From Enchytraeus crypticus (taxonomy: Eukaryota > Annelida > Clitellata > Enchytraeida > Enchytraeidae): 64,000 bases of DNA. The stretch lies in assembly GCA_905160935.1 (NCBI GenBank), contig CAJHZI010000416.1:2002501-2066500 (forward strand), read 5' to 3'. A program made the translations under genes and the position numbers. Shown here one piece after another: positions 21,441 to 32,739 of the stretch. How positions within the stretch are numbered: position 1 is the first letter of the stretch; every line of letters begins with the position of its first letter. Below the pieces are notes generated by a model that was not told the origin of the DNA, did not search any database, and was given only the letters and a program-made list of their open reading frames with translations.

Positions 21441-22011
21441 TATGGAAACATTGGACTGTAAACGGTTGAATATCAGTTTATCATCTCATCAACTACTTCT
21501 TACATTAAATATCTCAATAAAGCTAGGAGTTAATTTTGTAATATCCACCCGGTAGATGGCGACATAATTTCTAAATAACTTTAAACTCTTTTTTAGTTTA
21601 ATCTGTGTCACTCCAGCACTATACTCAAGCGTTACTTCATTGCTTAATTAAACTACTAGAGAAGCATCTCCTCTCAAGTACATAAAGTTCATAATATTTT
21701 AAACTTTGACTATTAAATGTCACAGAGTTAAATCTCTTTTAATCGACTGATCAGCTACTTCTTACATTCTGGTTTGTTTTGATATCTTGAAATCAATTCT
21801 TACTAAGTGATTGCATTGAAGATTATTTTAGTAAACGCTGCTTAAGATTAGATTATTGTAATAGTCTTGCTTGTGATCGTTTCATAGGTTATCTCTATTC
21901 CGTTTATTGGTTGAAAGATCTTAATAGCGAGATCACCTTCATGTTGATCTTCAGCGTTTATTTTAATCGTTTACTATACTTTATTTTAACTTGTTGTCTC
22001 AGGTTTAACAG

Positions 22012-23120
22012 ATTCCAGTGTAAGATCATCAAGTGAATCAGTTCCAGCACGACGTGACAAATGTTCTCAGTATGAGGTAACTTTAAGTGAAACAGATCAA
22101 GTGAAGTCAAGTACACAGTGTAAACACTTGAGTGACCGTCAGCTTCATTGTACTCAGTGTGATAAAACATTCAGCAGCATATCCTACTTGAAGCAGCACA
22201 TACAGTGCAAACATGAGAACAACAGACAGAATTGTTGTACTCTGTGTGATAAATCTTTCAGTGTTAAATCAGACCTCACTCATCATATCAAACACGTGCA
22301 TGGAGATAGGAAATATGAGTGTTACCAGTGTGATTACAGTTCAACGAACAGACATCATCTAAATGATCACATCTCAGCTGTTCATTTAGAGGAGAAACCT
22401 CACAAGTGTCCACAGTGTAATTTTTGCTGCTCAAAGAAGTGTAATCTACTACGTCACATTCGTTTTGTTCATGAGAAACATGAACAGCAGGCAACAGGAA
22501 ACAACAAGCAGCATTGTTGTACTCTCTGTAATAAATCTTTTAGTGTTAAATCAATTCTCACTCAGCATGTGAAACACGTGCATGGAGATAAGAAATATAA
22601 GTGTTACCAGTGTGATTACAGTTCAACGAACAGACATCATCTAAATGCTCATATCTCTGCTGTTCATTTAGAGGAGAAACCTCACGAGTGTCCACAGTGT
22701 AACTATTGCTGCTCTCGGAATAGTACTCTAGCACGTCACATACGTTTTGTTCACAATCAGGAAAAGTCATTTGAATGCTCTTCTTGTGATAAGAAATTAT
22801 CAACACGTCAAGCTCTAGATCATCACTGGAGATCAGTTCATTGTGGAGAAAAACCTTTCACGTGTGATCAGTGTGACTATAAGTGTTCACAGAGGAGTAG
22901 CCTTTTATTTCATAAGAGATGTGTTCATGATGGTATACGACGCTTTGGTTGTGCTGAGTGTGAATACAAGAGTTCAACAAAAAGTAACCTCAAGGAACAT
23001 TGGCTCGCTGTACACTATCAACAGAGACACTCTTGCACTGAGTGTGGCAAATCCTTCAGTAGTACTTCATATCTCAGGGTACATCAGAATGCTGTCCACA
23101 TGCTGCTTAAGCCTCAGTGA
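22012..23120 (+). CDS. C2H2 zinc-finger gene B2, terminal finger exon
   Basis: Acceptor TTTAACAG at 22004-22011, phase 1. With 14889-15018, 15628-15753 and 17638-17721 it gives 1449 bases, a frame of 482 residues. It has the same eleven-finger plan as gene B, including the three-finger duplication (fingers 2-4 and 5-7) and the linker EKHEQQATGNNKQH. Finger 8 here keeps the aromatic residue (FECSSC) that gene B has lost. The degenerate first finger has lost a Cys (CSQYEVTL, where the paralogues read CSQCEVTF). The third intron is 4.3 kb because LINEs and SINEs have accumulated in it. Predicted nuclear DNA-binding factor; target unknown. Confidence 0.87.
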
Positions 23121-23264
23121 CGTGTTGATAGTAGTAAACGTTAAAGTTAAACCTTTACATTGATTGCACTATATCGGATCTTAAATAATAAAAATATTGT
23201 AATTATAGGTATAGAAGGTACAGATAAGTATAATTTAATTTCTTCAATATATAATTTTATTCAT

Positions 23265-23535
23265 CGTCATCATCATCATCATCACCTTCCCTTTAATCCT
23301 AGTTTAACTAGGGTTGGGATATGAATAGCGCTGCACTCCAAGCTGCCCGATACCATATCATCAGTCAATTCGCAATAATGTCTTTAGTTCGTTTTATAAA
23401 ACTTTGTAGCAATTTCTGGAGTCTAGGCACTCACCAACCGAATGCCCTTTCTGACGTTGATTTCGACCTTAGTGCTTTAGTCGCCTTGTACGACACGTAT
23501 AGTACCTGGTTGGTCAATTCTTTGAAATAACCGGG
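23265..23535 (+). repeat. Dispersed repeat R1, 3' of gene B2
   Basis: Opens with a (CAT)n-like run, then AACTAGGGTTGGGATATGAA and GTGCTTTAGTCGCCTTGTAC. Same position as the copies after gene B and after the pseudogene at 31.1 kb. Confidence 0.6.
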
Positions 23536-23584
23536 AACAACACAGAGAATTTAAATTCTAATTCTAATTTGTAATTCTATTATA

Positions 23585-23830
23585 TTTTAATGTAATTTTA
23601 ACCAGTGTGTAAAAATCCGGGTTTTGATAGAAATATTCAAGCAACACGTGGCAAGTCACCGCCCGACTACTCGAGATCATGCTTAGATGTAGTCCTGAAG
23701 CATAAAATCGTAACAATGTCGCTGAATGCCTTTGCCAAAGAAAGAGGTCTCAGGCTTCGCCGTTTTGCCGGTTTAATAAGTTCAATTAATAAAGTAAACT
23801 CCTTCGGAATTAATAATAATAGTAATCAGT
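23585..23830 (+). repeat. Dispersed SINE-like repeat R2
   Basis: Contains CCGGGTTTTGATAGAAATAT, CACGTGGCAAGTCACCGCCC, GCTGAATGCCTTTGCCAAAG, CAGGCTTCGCCGTTTTGCCG and a GGAATTAATAATAATAG tail. Confidence 0.55.
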
Positions 23831-23924
23831 AGTAATGTAATAGTATGAACCAGGACGACCTGGAATTTGACCCCTAAGTGCGTCACGCGCTGACCTAGTT
23901 AATCCGCCCACATACCTGCTTAGC

Positions 23925-24115
23925 CATACTAATTAGCCCGAAGTATTAGTGGATGTATGCGTCACGTGTGCATTAAAGTGGATGTTACTAATTAGCCCGA
24001 AGAATTAGTTGAGCACTCACTCAGCAGGTCATGTGACAACCAGATGTTACTAATTAGGCCGATGTGAATACTTAGTGGATGTTACTAATTAGCCCGAAAT
24101 ATCAGTAGAGCAATT
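23925..24115 (+). repeat. Irregular minisatellite, ACTAATTAGCCCGAA core
   Basis: GGATGTTACTAATTAGCCCG-type segments recur about four times with unequal spacing (near 23928, 23982, 24042 and 24080), separated by GC-richer spacers such as GTCACGTGTGC. Confidence 0.7.
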
Positions 24116-24429
24116 GTAAGTAGGTCAGACTAGTTTTTGACAAACTAAATGATTCAGTATTATTAAGAGAAGCAGGGGGTTCTCAACAGATGATTCACTC
24201 TAAATATAATAATTTAGCAAACTATTTCATCCTGACTAATTAGGTCAAAATTACAGAAAAACTTTCAAAATTTTCAACCTAATCGACATGGCTGCTATTC
24301 AAATAATGTATTTTTATAACTTCTGCCCTTTCTGTATTATTTTATTGTAAGTTATTATTTTACGAGTTGCAGAACTTGTATAAATAATTTAACTGTCCGA
24401 AATAATTTCTTGCCGTTGTAATACTATTT

Positions 24430-24725
24430 TTAGTTGATTTAAAAACATCCTCGTAATATTAAACTCGATCAAGACACGCCAACATAATTTTAAACTTAAC
24501 AAAGACACATTCTTATAATTCGCTAGTTGATAAATCACGCCCTCATAATTTTAAACTTAATAGAAACACGCCCTCATAATTTTACACTTATTAAAAACAC
24601 ATTCTCATAATTCTCTAGTTGATAAAATCACGTCCTCATAATTTTGTAGTTGATAAAAACACGTCCTCATATTTATTTTAGTAGATTTAAAAACTCCCTC
24701 GTAATTTTAAGCTTGATAAAACACA
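24430..24725 (+). repeat. Minisatellite, unit about 35 bp
   Basis: About eight or nine degenerate units of the form ACTTGATAAAAACACGCCCTC followed by ATAATTTTAA. Units vary by substitutions and 1-3 base indels. No spacers of unrelated sequence lie between them, so this is tandem duplication rather than a CRISPR-like array. Confidence 0.75.
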
Positions 24726-24806
24726 TCATAGTGCTCGATGGTATCATGGGCAACTGTAGCCTAGGATCATTTCGTTGAAGGCTACCAGCAAACGACCGCA
24801 TGATCT

Positions 24807-25066
24807 GAGGTAGTATATTCATATCAACAGTCACAATATTCATTATTGTTACCAACAGCACTTCTTGCTATTCTTGATTCAAATGAAATGAAGAGAATCA
24901 TTCTAGACGCCACTTCAGTGATCATGAAGTTACTCCTTGACAAGTGCAAATAGTGAAATTTGGCTTCGTCATGTCTCAAGCCTGAAACGTGGCCAATCTA
25001 CACAACACACATTAGCAGTTGAGAGACGAAAGGCAGGCTTCAAATCGCATCCAGATTTAAAGATAC
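24807..25066 (+). promoter_or_regulatory. Conserved block upstream of gene C (copy 3)
   Basis: Third copy of the 3532-3811 block, about 1.5 kb before coding exon 1 of gene C. The terminal GGTAACG is lost in this copy (TTTAAAGATAC), which weakens the idea that it is a spliced exon. Confidence 0.33.
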
Positions 25067-25309
25067 TTTTTTCTCTAAAATATAAGAAATATATTAGATA
25101 GATAGGCCTATTGCTCAATAGTGCTCGATTTTGTCATTAATAGCAATCTAATCTAGCAGTAGCAATCTAATTGTTATTATAATATTCCTATGATCACAAT
25201 GCATAATTTCTATATTTCTGCGTCAAATCGCATTCAGATCAAAGGTAATGCATGCTTTATATATTTCTGCATTAGTTCATCTCGTTTATAAAATTTAGCA
25301 GATCTCCCA

Positions 25310-25775
25310 CCTCAGCAAGGACAGGCTTGGGCTCCTACGGGTGATGTCAATATTCTTTAGTACTATTGTGAGACCTAGTTTACCTACATGCTCTAATCTA
25401 TTTAGTCGTTCTTTCCAGCATGCTTCACTTCAGATCTGAAATTCATTACCATCCAATCTTCGGAAGTCTTCGTTTAAATCACATCGGCCTTTGCCTTTGA
25501 GCAGTTCAATAGGCAGTTGAAGACCTATTTTTTCATCTCTCTTTTTCATCCAGTGTCCAGGAGCTCCGACCAGCGCCTAAACTTCCTTTTGTTTAATTGC
25601 TTTTATCTTTGGATAGATTTTCTGGATTTTGGAAATTTGCCCGGTTTTTGGACCTTCCTTTTGCTCTCCGGCTTCATTTTGTCTCAATAGTGCTCGATGT
25701 TGTCATTGATGATTGGCACTCTAATTGTTTTCATAGTATGTAATGTTATAGTGCCTTTTATTTCAGGAGAATTAC
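25310..25775 (+). mobile_element. LINE 3'-end repeat, QHAAPQFWNS family (copy 4)
   Basis: Same order of segments as 5213-5670, with CCAGCATGCTTCACTTCAGA at the QHA motif. Decayed. Confidence 0.55.
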
Positions 25776-26554
25776 TCTCATTGCTGCTGTTGTTGTTGGC
25801 ATTAAAAATAGCTCAAGCTGGAGGTTGGGTAAAGAACTGATTTAAGTTAATTGTTTGTAAATATTAATTAAATTTAATTAAATTAGATTTAATTTAATTA
25901 TATTATACTGGTTCAAGAAGCCGCCAAGGCCTGTAACATCAGTCCATTTGTAATATTATACGCCATCAGATATAAAGTTGTAAAGGTTGAAAAATACTAG
26001 ATTTTCATACCTTAATTGATGTGTCAATCCTACTTAAACAGAGACGTGCATACCACATAATAATAATAATTAAATATAATTAGATAATAGGCCCTATAAT
26101 TAGATAATATATTAAATATAATTAAATAATAATAAAATATAATTATTATATATAATTATTTATTTGTATAATATTACTCATTAAAACTAAAATGCAAATA
26201 TCAACATCTAATTTAAATATAATTATTAGTACATGACTCAAAAATTAAACTATTTAATATTCAGAAGTCATTCATTCTAGATAGAAGGAAAAATCACTGA
26301 CTGTTACGATTTAATCATGTGCATAGGCCTATATCGATCAATTTCTATAACCACAAAATAATCTCCTTGGTCCTGTGATATTTCAGTACATGAATAATTT
26401 TGTAATTTTAGTTTCAGTTCAGACAAGTTAATTTGTTGAATTTCTAATTTTATTTCTCAAACTATTGATATTTCATATGTCAGTTCAATTTCCGTTCTCT
26501 AATAATTCCTAATTTTTCTTTTAATTGTGTAATAATTCATAATTTCTATTTCAG

Positions 26555-26733
26555 TTTAGAACTGTGAATCTGCGCATAGAACTACACTGCTAGTTATGCT
26601 ATAATGTCTGAAACATTTGATGTCAAGCTTGAGCCTAAGGAGTCAATAGAATGTGGTGTGAGTAAAGATTTGATAACATATTCATCTCTTGAAGCACCGG
26701 GATATCTCAGTCAGTTAGAGATTAAAAATGAAA
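26555..26733 (+). CDS. Gene C coding exon 1: acidic N-terminal module (CDS 26604-26733)
   Basis: Acceptor ATTTCAG, ATG at 26604, donor GAAA|GTAAGT, 130 coding bases as in B and B2. It encodes MSETFDVKLEPKESIECGVS, KDLITYSSLEAPG and SQLEIKNE. The frame stays open through the donor to 26903. That read-through includes the vestigial third module (VSQDFIKYSPLNSHILSP, CLCQLEISGED), so an unspliced 99-residue product is conceivable, though the conserved donor argues for splicing. Confidence 0.72.
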
Positions 26734-27029
26734 GTAAGTATTATTTAATTATTAAATTAATTGAGAGTAAAGTTAGTCAAGATTTCATAAAGTATTCGCC
26801 ACTTAATAGTCATATTTTATCACCTAGATGCTTATGTCAGTTAGAAATTAGTGGTGAAGATATTGTTTATGTGCTATTTGGCTGTTTACAGTTAAATGGC
26901 TAACGATATTAAGCATGAAGTGAAATTTCATGCTAAGCTATTGCTGTTTCACTTTGAATGTCAGGATGTATGAACTGCTTAGTGTGATGGTGCTTTAGGT
27001 AGCAGTATGATATTTAATTGACTGTTCTT

Positions 27030-27140
27030 GAGCTCCTGGGATCAATTCCTAGTGTTGCTGATCAGAGCGTAAAATCTGAGACTTTCACTAGAATCCATAA
27101 ATATTGAGATGGATATTTGACTAAAATATCTAATGGTTTA
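27030..27140 (+). mobile_element. tRNA-derived SINE family S2, old truncated copy
   Basis: Keeps GCTCCTGGGATCAATTCCTA, GACTTTCACTAGAATCC and GGTTTAACAGG. The sequence then jumps to a second copy of the TTAAATGGCTAAC...GTGAA tract seen at 26890. A rearrangement here coincides with the loss of exon 2 from gene C. Confidence 0.5.
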
Positions 27141-27890
27141 ACAGGTTGTTTATTATTAAATGGCTAACTATATTGAACATAATGTGAAGTTTCATGTTAA
27201 ACCTGTTTCGCTTTCACTTTGTATGTCAGGACAAATAAACTGCTCAGTGTGTAAGGCTAATCTCTTTGGTCTATATATTTATATTTTCTTCCACTCTTCA
27301 GTCAGTGACTTTACTACTTGTTCAATGTATTGAATAGATTGTTCTGCTGATGTAGAACTTCTTGTATTGCTCTGTTCACCTTGAAACGTCCCTGACATCG
27401 TCCTTTGCAGAGGAGCTGAACGTTACATCAATATTTTCTTGCACTCAATAAGTACATTTTAGAAAAGATGAAGTTGTCTATCAACTTGAAATTTAGCAAT
27501 TGTAACTGAAATCTTAAATTCGCATTTAGCATTTAATATCTCTATCGGCTAATGTAATGAAATAAAAACCTAGAATGGAATTAATTCCTGCAAGTTCTAT
27601 TAATTCTTATAACATCCTAAATCTATGTGCAAAATTTTATCTAATCTTTAGAAATAACTGAAAAAAATAATTAAAACATTTTTCTGATTGTTCCATTTTC
27701 TCCAATGGTCTTCGAGACTTACTTTGAACAAGATAATACTATTTTGAAGTCAGCTATGATATTTCGTTATCTGTGGAGGGTGTATCTGAAGCCAGTAGCC
27801 TAGGTTCAACGCTCAGGTGAATCAACAACTAAAGCTTCCAATACACCCTATGACCTATTTTAATTATGCTACACGTGTACATTTGTACAG

Positions 27891-27977
27891 AATCAATCAA
27901 AGATCATCTAATACCAGATCTACGCAATTGTTCAGTTGTACTGCGACGCCTTGATTTCACATCCACTCTAAGATCAG
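27891..27977 (+). CDS. Gene C coding exon 3: small basic module
   Basis: 87 bases between TTTGTACAG and GATCAG|GTTCTT, phase 1-1. It encodes SIKDHLIPDLRNCSVVLRR then LDFTSTLRS. Exon 2 is absent from gene C, yet exon 1, this exon and the finger exon sum to 1212 bases, a frame of 403 residues. Confidence 0.72.
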
Positions 27978-28179
27978 GTTCTTATCATATTTCAAGTGAC
28001 ATTAGGTTGGTGGCCTTATGTTGTAATTTAAGTTTGTGCTGCAAAGAATTATATTTTATGTCCACATATGAGTGGAACTTTAATCTATCTTATGATATAT
28101 GTTTACATATATCAAGTGCAATTATGTACTGTTTATTAAGAGGCACCTGGCCAGATGTGTACAGAATCTGAACATTTCT

Positions 28180-28312
28180 CAGTCTGAAATGTTCTAATTC
28201 TGTCAAAGTAGGTTCGACCTTTTCTTCCAGTTGACCGGTCGTTAGCTGAGTGGTCCAGGGTAGTGTCACAGGCCCCATTCTGTTCATTATTGTCATAAAC
28301 GACATTGAAAGA
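28180..28312 (+). pseudogene. Reverse transcriptase scrap (GPILFIIVINDIE)
   Basis: Two out-of-register plus-strand pieces, SLAEWSRVVSQAP and GPILFIIVINDIE, are the strand before and the strand after the PQGS turn of a CR1/L2-type RT. A one-base shift separates them. No other part of the element is present. Confidence 0.65.
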
Positions 28313-29260
28313 TCTCAGCCTAAATTTGCTTTTATTAATATCATTTAATATGAACTATATATAATATCTGTTATATTAGCATTTCAAAACATATATTTAG
28401 CCATAACATTATGCAAAAATATTGATAATACTAAAGTGATTTCATATAAAATAACGTTTTGAAAATTGAAATTTAAAATGCGCCAAATTTTTTGTTTCTA
28501 AACTTCAAAAATTTGAACAAGCTATTTTAATACAATTTTAATTTAATTTAATTTGACAAGTTATATATTTTTAGAATGATTTTTCCTGTCTCAATAGCTT
28601 TCCATCATAATTAATTAGTTTTGTGTTAGGATAGTTGAGTAATATGTAATAAATACCATGTTCCCAAAATGGAAACGTTGGATTCTAAACGGTTCAATCT
28701 CATTTGATCATCTAATCAACTGATTCTCACATTAGGCCTAAATATCTCATTACAGCTAGGAGATTATTTTTTAATGTCCACCCGGTAGATGGAGATATAA
28801 TTTCTAAATATTTTTAAAATTCTTTTTTAGTTTAATCTGTGTCTCTCCAGCAATATACTAAAGTGTTACATCAATATTTAATTAAACTACTAGAAAAGCG
28901 GCTCCTCTCCAGTACATAAAGTTCATAATATTTTAAACTTTGACTAAAAAATTTAACTATTTTAGATAAGTATTTTAGTTAAAGTATTTTTGATCGGCTG
29001 ATCAGCCACTTCTTACATTCTGGTTTGTTTTGATATATTGAAATTAAATCTCACTAAGTGACTGCATTGAAGATTATTTAGTAAACACTGCTTACGATTA
29101 GATTATTGCAATAGTCTTGTTTGTGATTGTTTCTAAGGTTACCTTTAATCCGTTTCTTTGCAGAAAGAACTTAAGAGCGAAATCAGTTTCAAGTTGGTCT
29201 TCAGCGTTTATTTTAATCGTTCACTGTTCCCTATTTTAATTTGTTGTCTCATTTTAACAG
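28313..29260 (+). other. Intron before gene C finger exon
   Basis: Non-coding; the last 500 bases are the duplicated intron block shared with A, B and B2 (CACCCGGTAGATGGAGATAT near 28780, CGGCTGATCAGCCACTTCTT near 28996). Confidence 0.55.
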
Positions 29261-30255
29261 ATTTCAGTAGAAGATCATCAAGTGAATCAGATCCTGGCCG
29301 ACGTGACAAATGTTCTCAGTGTGAGGTAACTTTCAGTGAAGCAGATCAAGTGAAGTCAAGTACACAGTGTAAACACTTGAATGACAGTCAGTTTCATTGT
29401 ACTCAGTGTGATAAGACATTCAGCAAAATCGGACGCTTGAAGCAGCACATACATTGCAAACATGAGATCAACAGACAGCATTGTTGTACTCTGTGTGACA
29501 AAATATTCAATTTCAAATCAAATCTCACTAAGCATATCAAACATGTGCATGGAGATAAGAAATATGAGTGTGACAGGTGTGATTACAGTTCTAGTTACAG
29601 AAAGAGTCTAAATGTTCACATCTCAGCTGTTCATTTAAAGGAGAAACCTCACGAGTGTCCACAATGTGACTATTGCTGCTCACAGAAGGGTGATCTATCA
29701 ACTCACATACGTTTTGTTCACAATCAAGAAAAGTCTTTTGAATGCTCTTCTTGTGACAAGAAATGCTCAACACGTCAAAATCTAGATCGTCACTGGAGAT
29801 CAGTTCATTGTGGAGAAAAACCTTTCACATGTGATCAGTGTGATTATAAATGTTCACTGAAGAGTACTCTTACCCATCACAAGAGATGTGTTCATGATAA
29901 ATTACGACGTTTCGGTTGTGCTCAATGTCTCTATAAAACTTCAACAAAGCATCAGCTCAAGACGCATTGGATGATTGTACACTATCAACAGAGTCCCCAC
30001 ACTTGTACTGAGTGCGGTAAATGTTTCAGTTCAGACTATCAACTAAGGACACATCTAAATGCTGTTCATAGTGGACTTAAACCTCATTCATGTATTCAGT
30101 GTACTAAAGCTTTCAGTGCAGCTTCAAGTCTCAAATCACACATTAATGCTGTACACAGAGGAATTAAATCCTACTCGTGTACAGAGTGCAGCAGGCGATT
30201 TTCATATAAGTCCAGTCTTCTGTATCACATCAGAACTGTGCATCTTAAGGATTGA
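29261..30255 (+). CDS. C2H2 zinc-finger gene C, terminal finger exon
   Basis: Acceptor TTTTAACAG at 29252-29260, phase 1; the open frame continuing upstream to 29158 is intron. The exon begins FSRRSSSESDPGRRDK and the degenerate finger CSQCEVTFSEADQ, then ten complete C2H2 fingers, and ends VHLKD with TGA. Fingers 1-9 correspond one to one with gene A; finger 10 (YSCTECSRRFS) is the one lost from gene A. There is no three-finger duplication, so C and A represent the simpler plan and B/B2 the expanded one. Finger 5 has Cys in place of the core aromatic residue (CDKKCS). Predicted nuclear DNA-binding factor. Confidence 0.88.
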
Positions 30256-30399
30256 CCTAATACGCGTTTAGTATGAAAGAAAGTTTATTTGTAAAGAATT
30301 ATCTATAACTTTATTATAAAAATTTATAAGTTATAAGTTTATAAGTTTTTAAAAATGTAAAAGTTTTTTAAAAGTTATTATAAGTTTAGTGAAAGGTGT

Positions 30400-31125
30400 C
30401 ATCTCATAAGGCATAAAGTGTTCATGATGGAATAAGACGTTTCAGTTGAGCTCAGTGTGAATACAAGAATTCCAACAAAGAGTGATCACAAGATGCATTG
30501 GACGACTGTGCACTATCAACAGAAATCTCACTCTTGCACATAAATCATCCAATCTTAAATCAGACCTCATGCAGCATATCTAATATATGCATGGACACAA
30601 GAAATATGAGTGTGACAAATGTGATTACAGCTCTACGAGCTGGCATAGTCTAAATGCTCACATCTCAACATTTAGAGGAGAAACCTCACAAGTGTCCACA
30701 GTGTGACTATTGCTGCTTAGAGAAGAGTACTCTAACATCTCACATACGTTCTGTTCATAATAAAGAAAAGTCTTTTAAATGCTGTTCTTGTTACAAGAAA
30801 TTCTCAACACGTCATAATCATAATCATCAATGAAGATCAGTTCATTGTTAAGAAAAACCTTTCACATGTGATCAGTGTGAATAAACCTTTTACAGAAGAG
30901 TTGTCTTTAAAGGCATAAAAATGTCTTCATGATGGAATACGACGCTTTGGTTGTGCTCAGTGTGAATACCAGAGTTCAGCAAAGAATGACCTCAAGAGAC
31001 ATTGGACGGCTGTGCACTATCAATAGAGACACTTTTACACTGAGTGAGGCAAATCCTTCAGTTGTACTTCAAATCTCAGAGTGCATCAGAATGTTGTCCG
31101 CAGGCTGCTTAATCCTCAGTGACGT
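30400..31125 (+). pseudogene. C2H2 zinc-finger pseudogene
   Basis: About seven finger-sized segments can be followed across frames: AVHDGIRRF-like at 30420, YECDKCDYSSTSWHSLNAHI at 30605, HKCPQCDYCC at 30687, then stops and indels around 30830-30900, and YDALVVLSVN-shadowed FGCAQCEYQSSAKNDLKRHW at 30947. The initial segment (30405-30540) duplicates a central finger out of order. The 3' flank from 31120 matches that of genes B and B2 (GTGTTGATAGTAATAAACC), so it is a dead member of that subgroup. Confidence 0.82.
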
Positions 31126-31259
31126 GTTGATAGTAATAAACCTTAAAGTTTAACCTTTACATTATTGATTACACTATATTTGATATTAAATTATAATTAT
31201 AGGAATATTGTAATTATAAGTACAGATAAATACAACTTAATTTGTGTAATTTATAATTA

Positions 31260-31535
31260 TATTCATCGTCATCATCTTCACCTTCCCTTTAATCCCAGTT
31301 TAACTAGGGTTGGGATATTAATAGACCGCCATCCCTCTCTGTGCTATATCATATCATCAGTCAATTCCCAATAATGTCTTCTATTCGTTTTATAAAATTT
31401 TGTTGCAATTTCTGGAGTTTATGCGTTTACCAGCCGAGAATGCCTTTTCTGACGTTGTTTTCGATCTTAGTGCTTTAGTGGACTTCTAAGACACGTACAG
31501 TCACCTGTTGGTCAATTCCTTAAACAACCTGGGCA
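31260..31535 (+). repeat. Dispersed repeat R1
   Basis: CATCGTCATCATCTTCACCT start, AACTAGGGTTGGGATATTAA, and CCTGGGCACAACTCGG end. Follows the ZNF pseudogene as the other copies follow B and B2. Confidence 0.58.
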
Positions 31536-31604
31536 CAACTCGGAGAATTTAATTTTTATTTCTAATTGTAATTTAAAATTCTGTTTTTTTAAATGTAGTT
31601 TTAA

Positions 31605-31809
31605 CCTGTGTAAAACACGTTGGGTTTGATAGAAATGTTCAAGTATATTTGGCGAATCACCGCCCGGCTACTCAGGTCATGCTTTGATGTAGTGCTGAAA
31701 CATAAATTCTTTGCAATGTCACTGAATGCATTTGCCAAAGAAAAGAGGTCTCAAGCTTTGCTCGTTTGCCAGTTTAATAAGTTCCACTAATGAAGTAAAC
31801 TCCATCGGA

Positions 31810-31851
<42 letters not shown>

Positions 31852-32095
31852 TCCCGAAGGAGTTGACTTTATTAATGGCATAGGCAGACTTATTGCAGAG
31901 CAAACCGGCGATAAGCGAGAGACATCTTTTCTTTGGCAAAGGCTTTCCATGACTTTGCAAAGATTTAATGCAGTCTGCTTCAACAATTCTTTTAAGCCGA
32001 TTGATGACCTCGAGTAGCCGGGCGGCGATTCAGCACGTATTGCTTGAATCGTTTTTATCAAACCCCAGGTTCTTTACACCGGGGTAAAAATTAAA
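31605..32095. repeat. Head-to-head pair of R2 repeats around (AAT)n
   Basis: The forward copy (31605-31820) and a reverse copy (31850-32090) share CCGCCCGGCTACTC, CACTGAATGCATTTGCCAAA and GGGTTTGATA on opposite strands, with a tract of about ten AAT units between. The copies differ enough (for example an extra GGCTTAAAAGAATTG stretch in the reverse one) to be separate insertions or an old inversion. Confidence 0.7.
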
Positions 32096-32329
32096 AAAAA
32101 AAAAAAAATAATAATAATAATGTTTTAGTTTAAAGTGATTTCCGTTTTCCTTACCCTGTATAATCTGTGTCATGTTTATGAACATTTTTTATAAGGCTTA
32201 AAATCCTGTATACGGCCTCTCAATCGGTACCATTAATTGTTTGCACCCAATTCGATTATTTTGAATTTCATAAATAAAATAATAATAATAATAATTATTA
32301 TTATTGTTATTATTATTATGTTATTACTA

Positions 32330-32355
32330 TGTATTATATATATAGATATATATGT

Positions 32356-32425
<70 letters not shown>

Positions 32426-32471
32426 TTGTGTGTGTGTGTGTATTATGTATATATATATATATACATAACAC

Positions 32472-32506
<35 letters not shown>

Positions 32507-32601
32507 ATAACATATTGTATAAGATATATATTGTAATTATAAATTATATTAAATTTGTTAAGTAATAATAATAATAATTGTAATGAACACGCCTCGTTCA
32601 C

Positions 32602-32660
<59 letters not shown>
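32330..32660. repeat. Compound (TA)n/(TG)n microsatellites
   Basis: Long TA runs at about 32348-32412, 32449-32496 and 32605-32660 with interposed TG runs at about 32411-32440 and 32495-32508, plus AAT runs on both sides. The open frames across it encode only Ile-Tyr repeats and are not genes. Confidence 0.95.
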
Positions 32661-32664
<4 letters not shown>

Positions 32665-32739
32665 CATACTTTCACAATTTAATATATATTAAGAAATCTA
32701 TACTATAGATAGAAAGCAGATATTATACAGCAGTTAATT

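Noticed and set aside
24430-24725. CRISPR-like array
   Set aside because: Units are contiguous and degenerate with no unique spacers, and the genome is eukaryotic.
29158-29260. N-terminal extension of gene C as a signal or membrane segment
   Set aside because: It is hydrophobic only because it translates the polypyrimidine end of the intron; it begins at TTG and stops matching the paralogues exactly at the acceptor. The same holds for 37788-37857 in gene D.
32237-32667. Open frames of 70-100 codons on both strands
   Set aside because: They translate (TA)n/(TG)n microsatellites into Ile-Tyr and Cys-Val repeats and have no other content. The same applies at 39228-39538 and 50885-51329.
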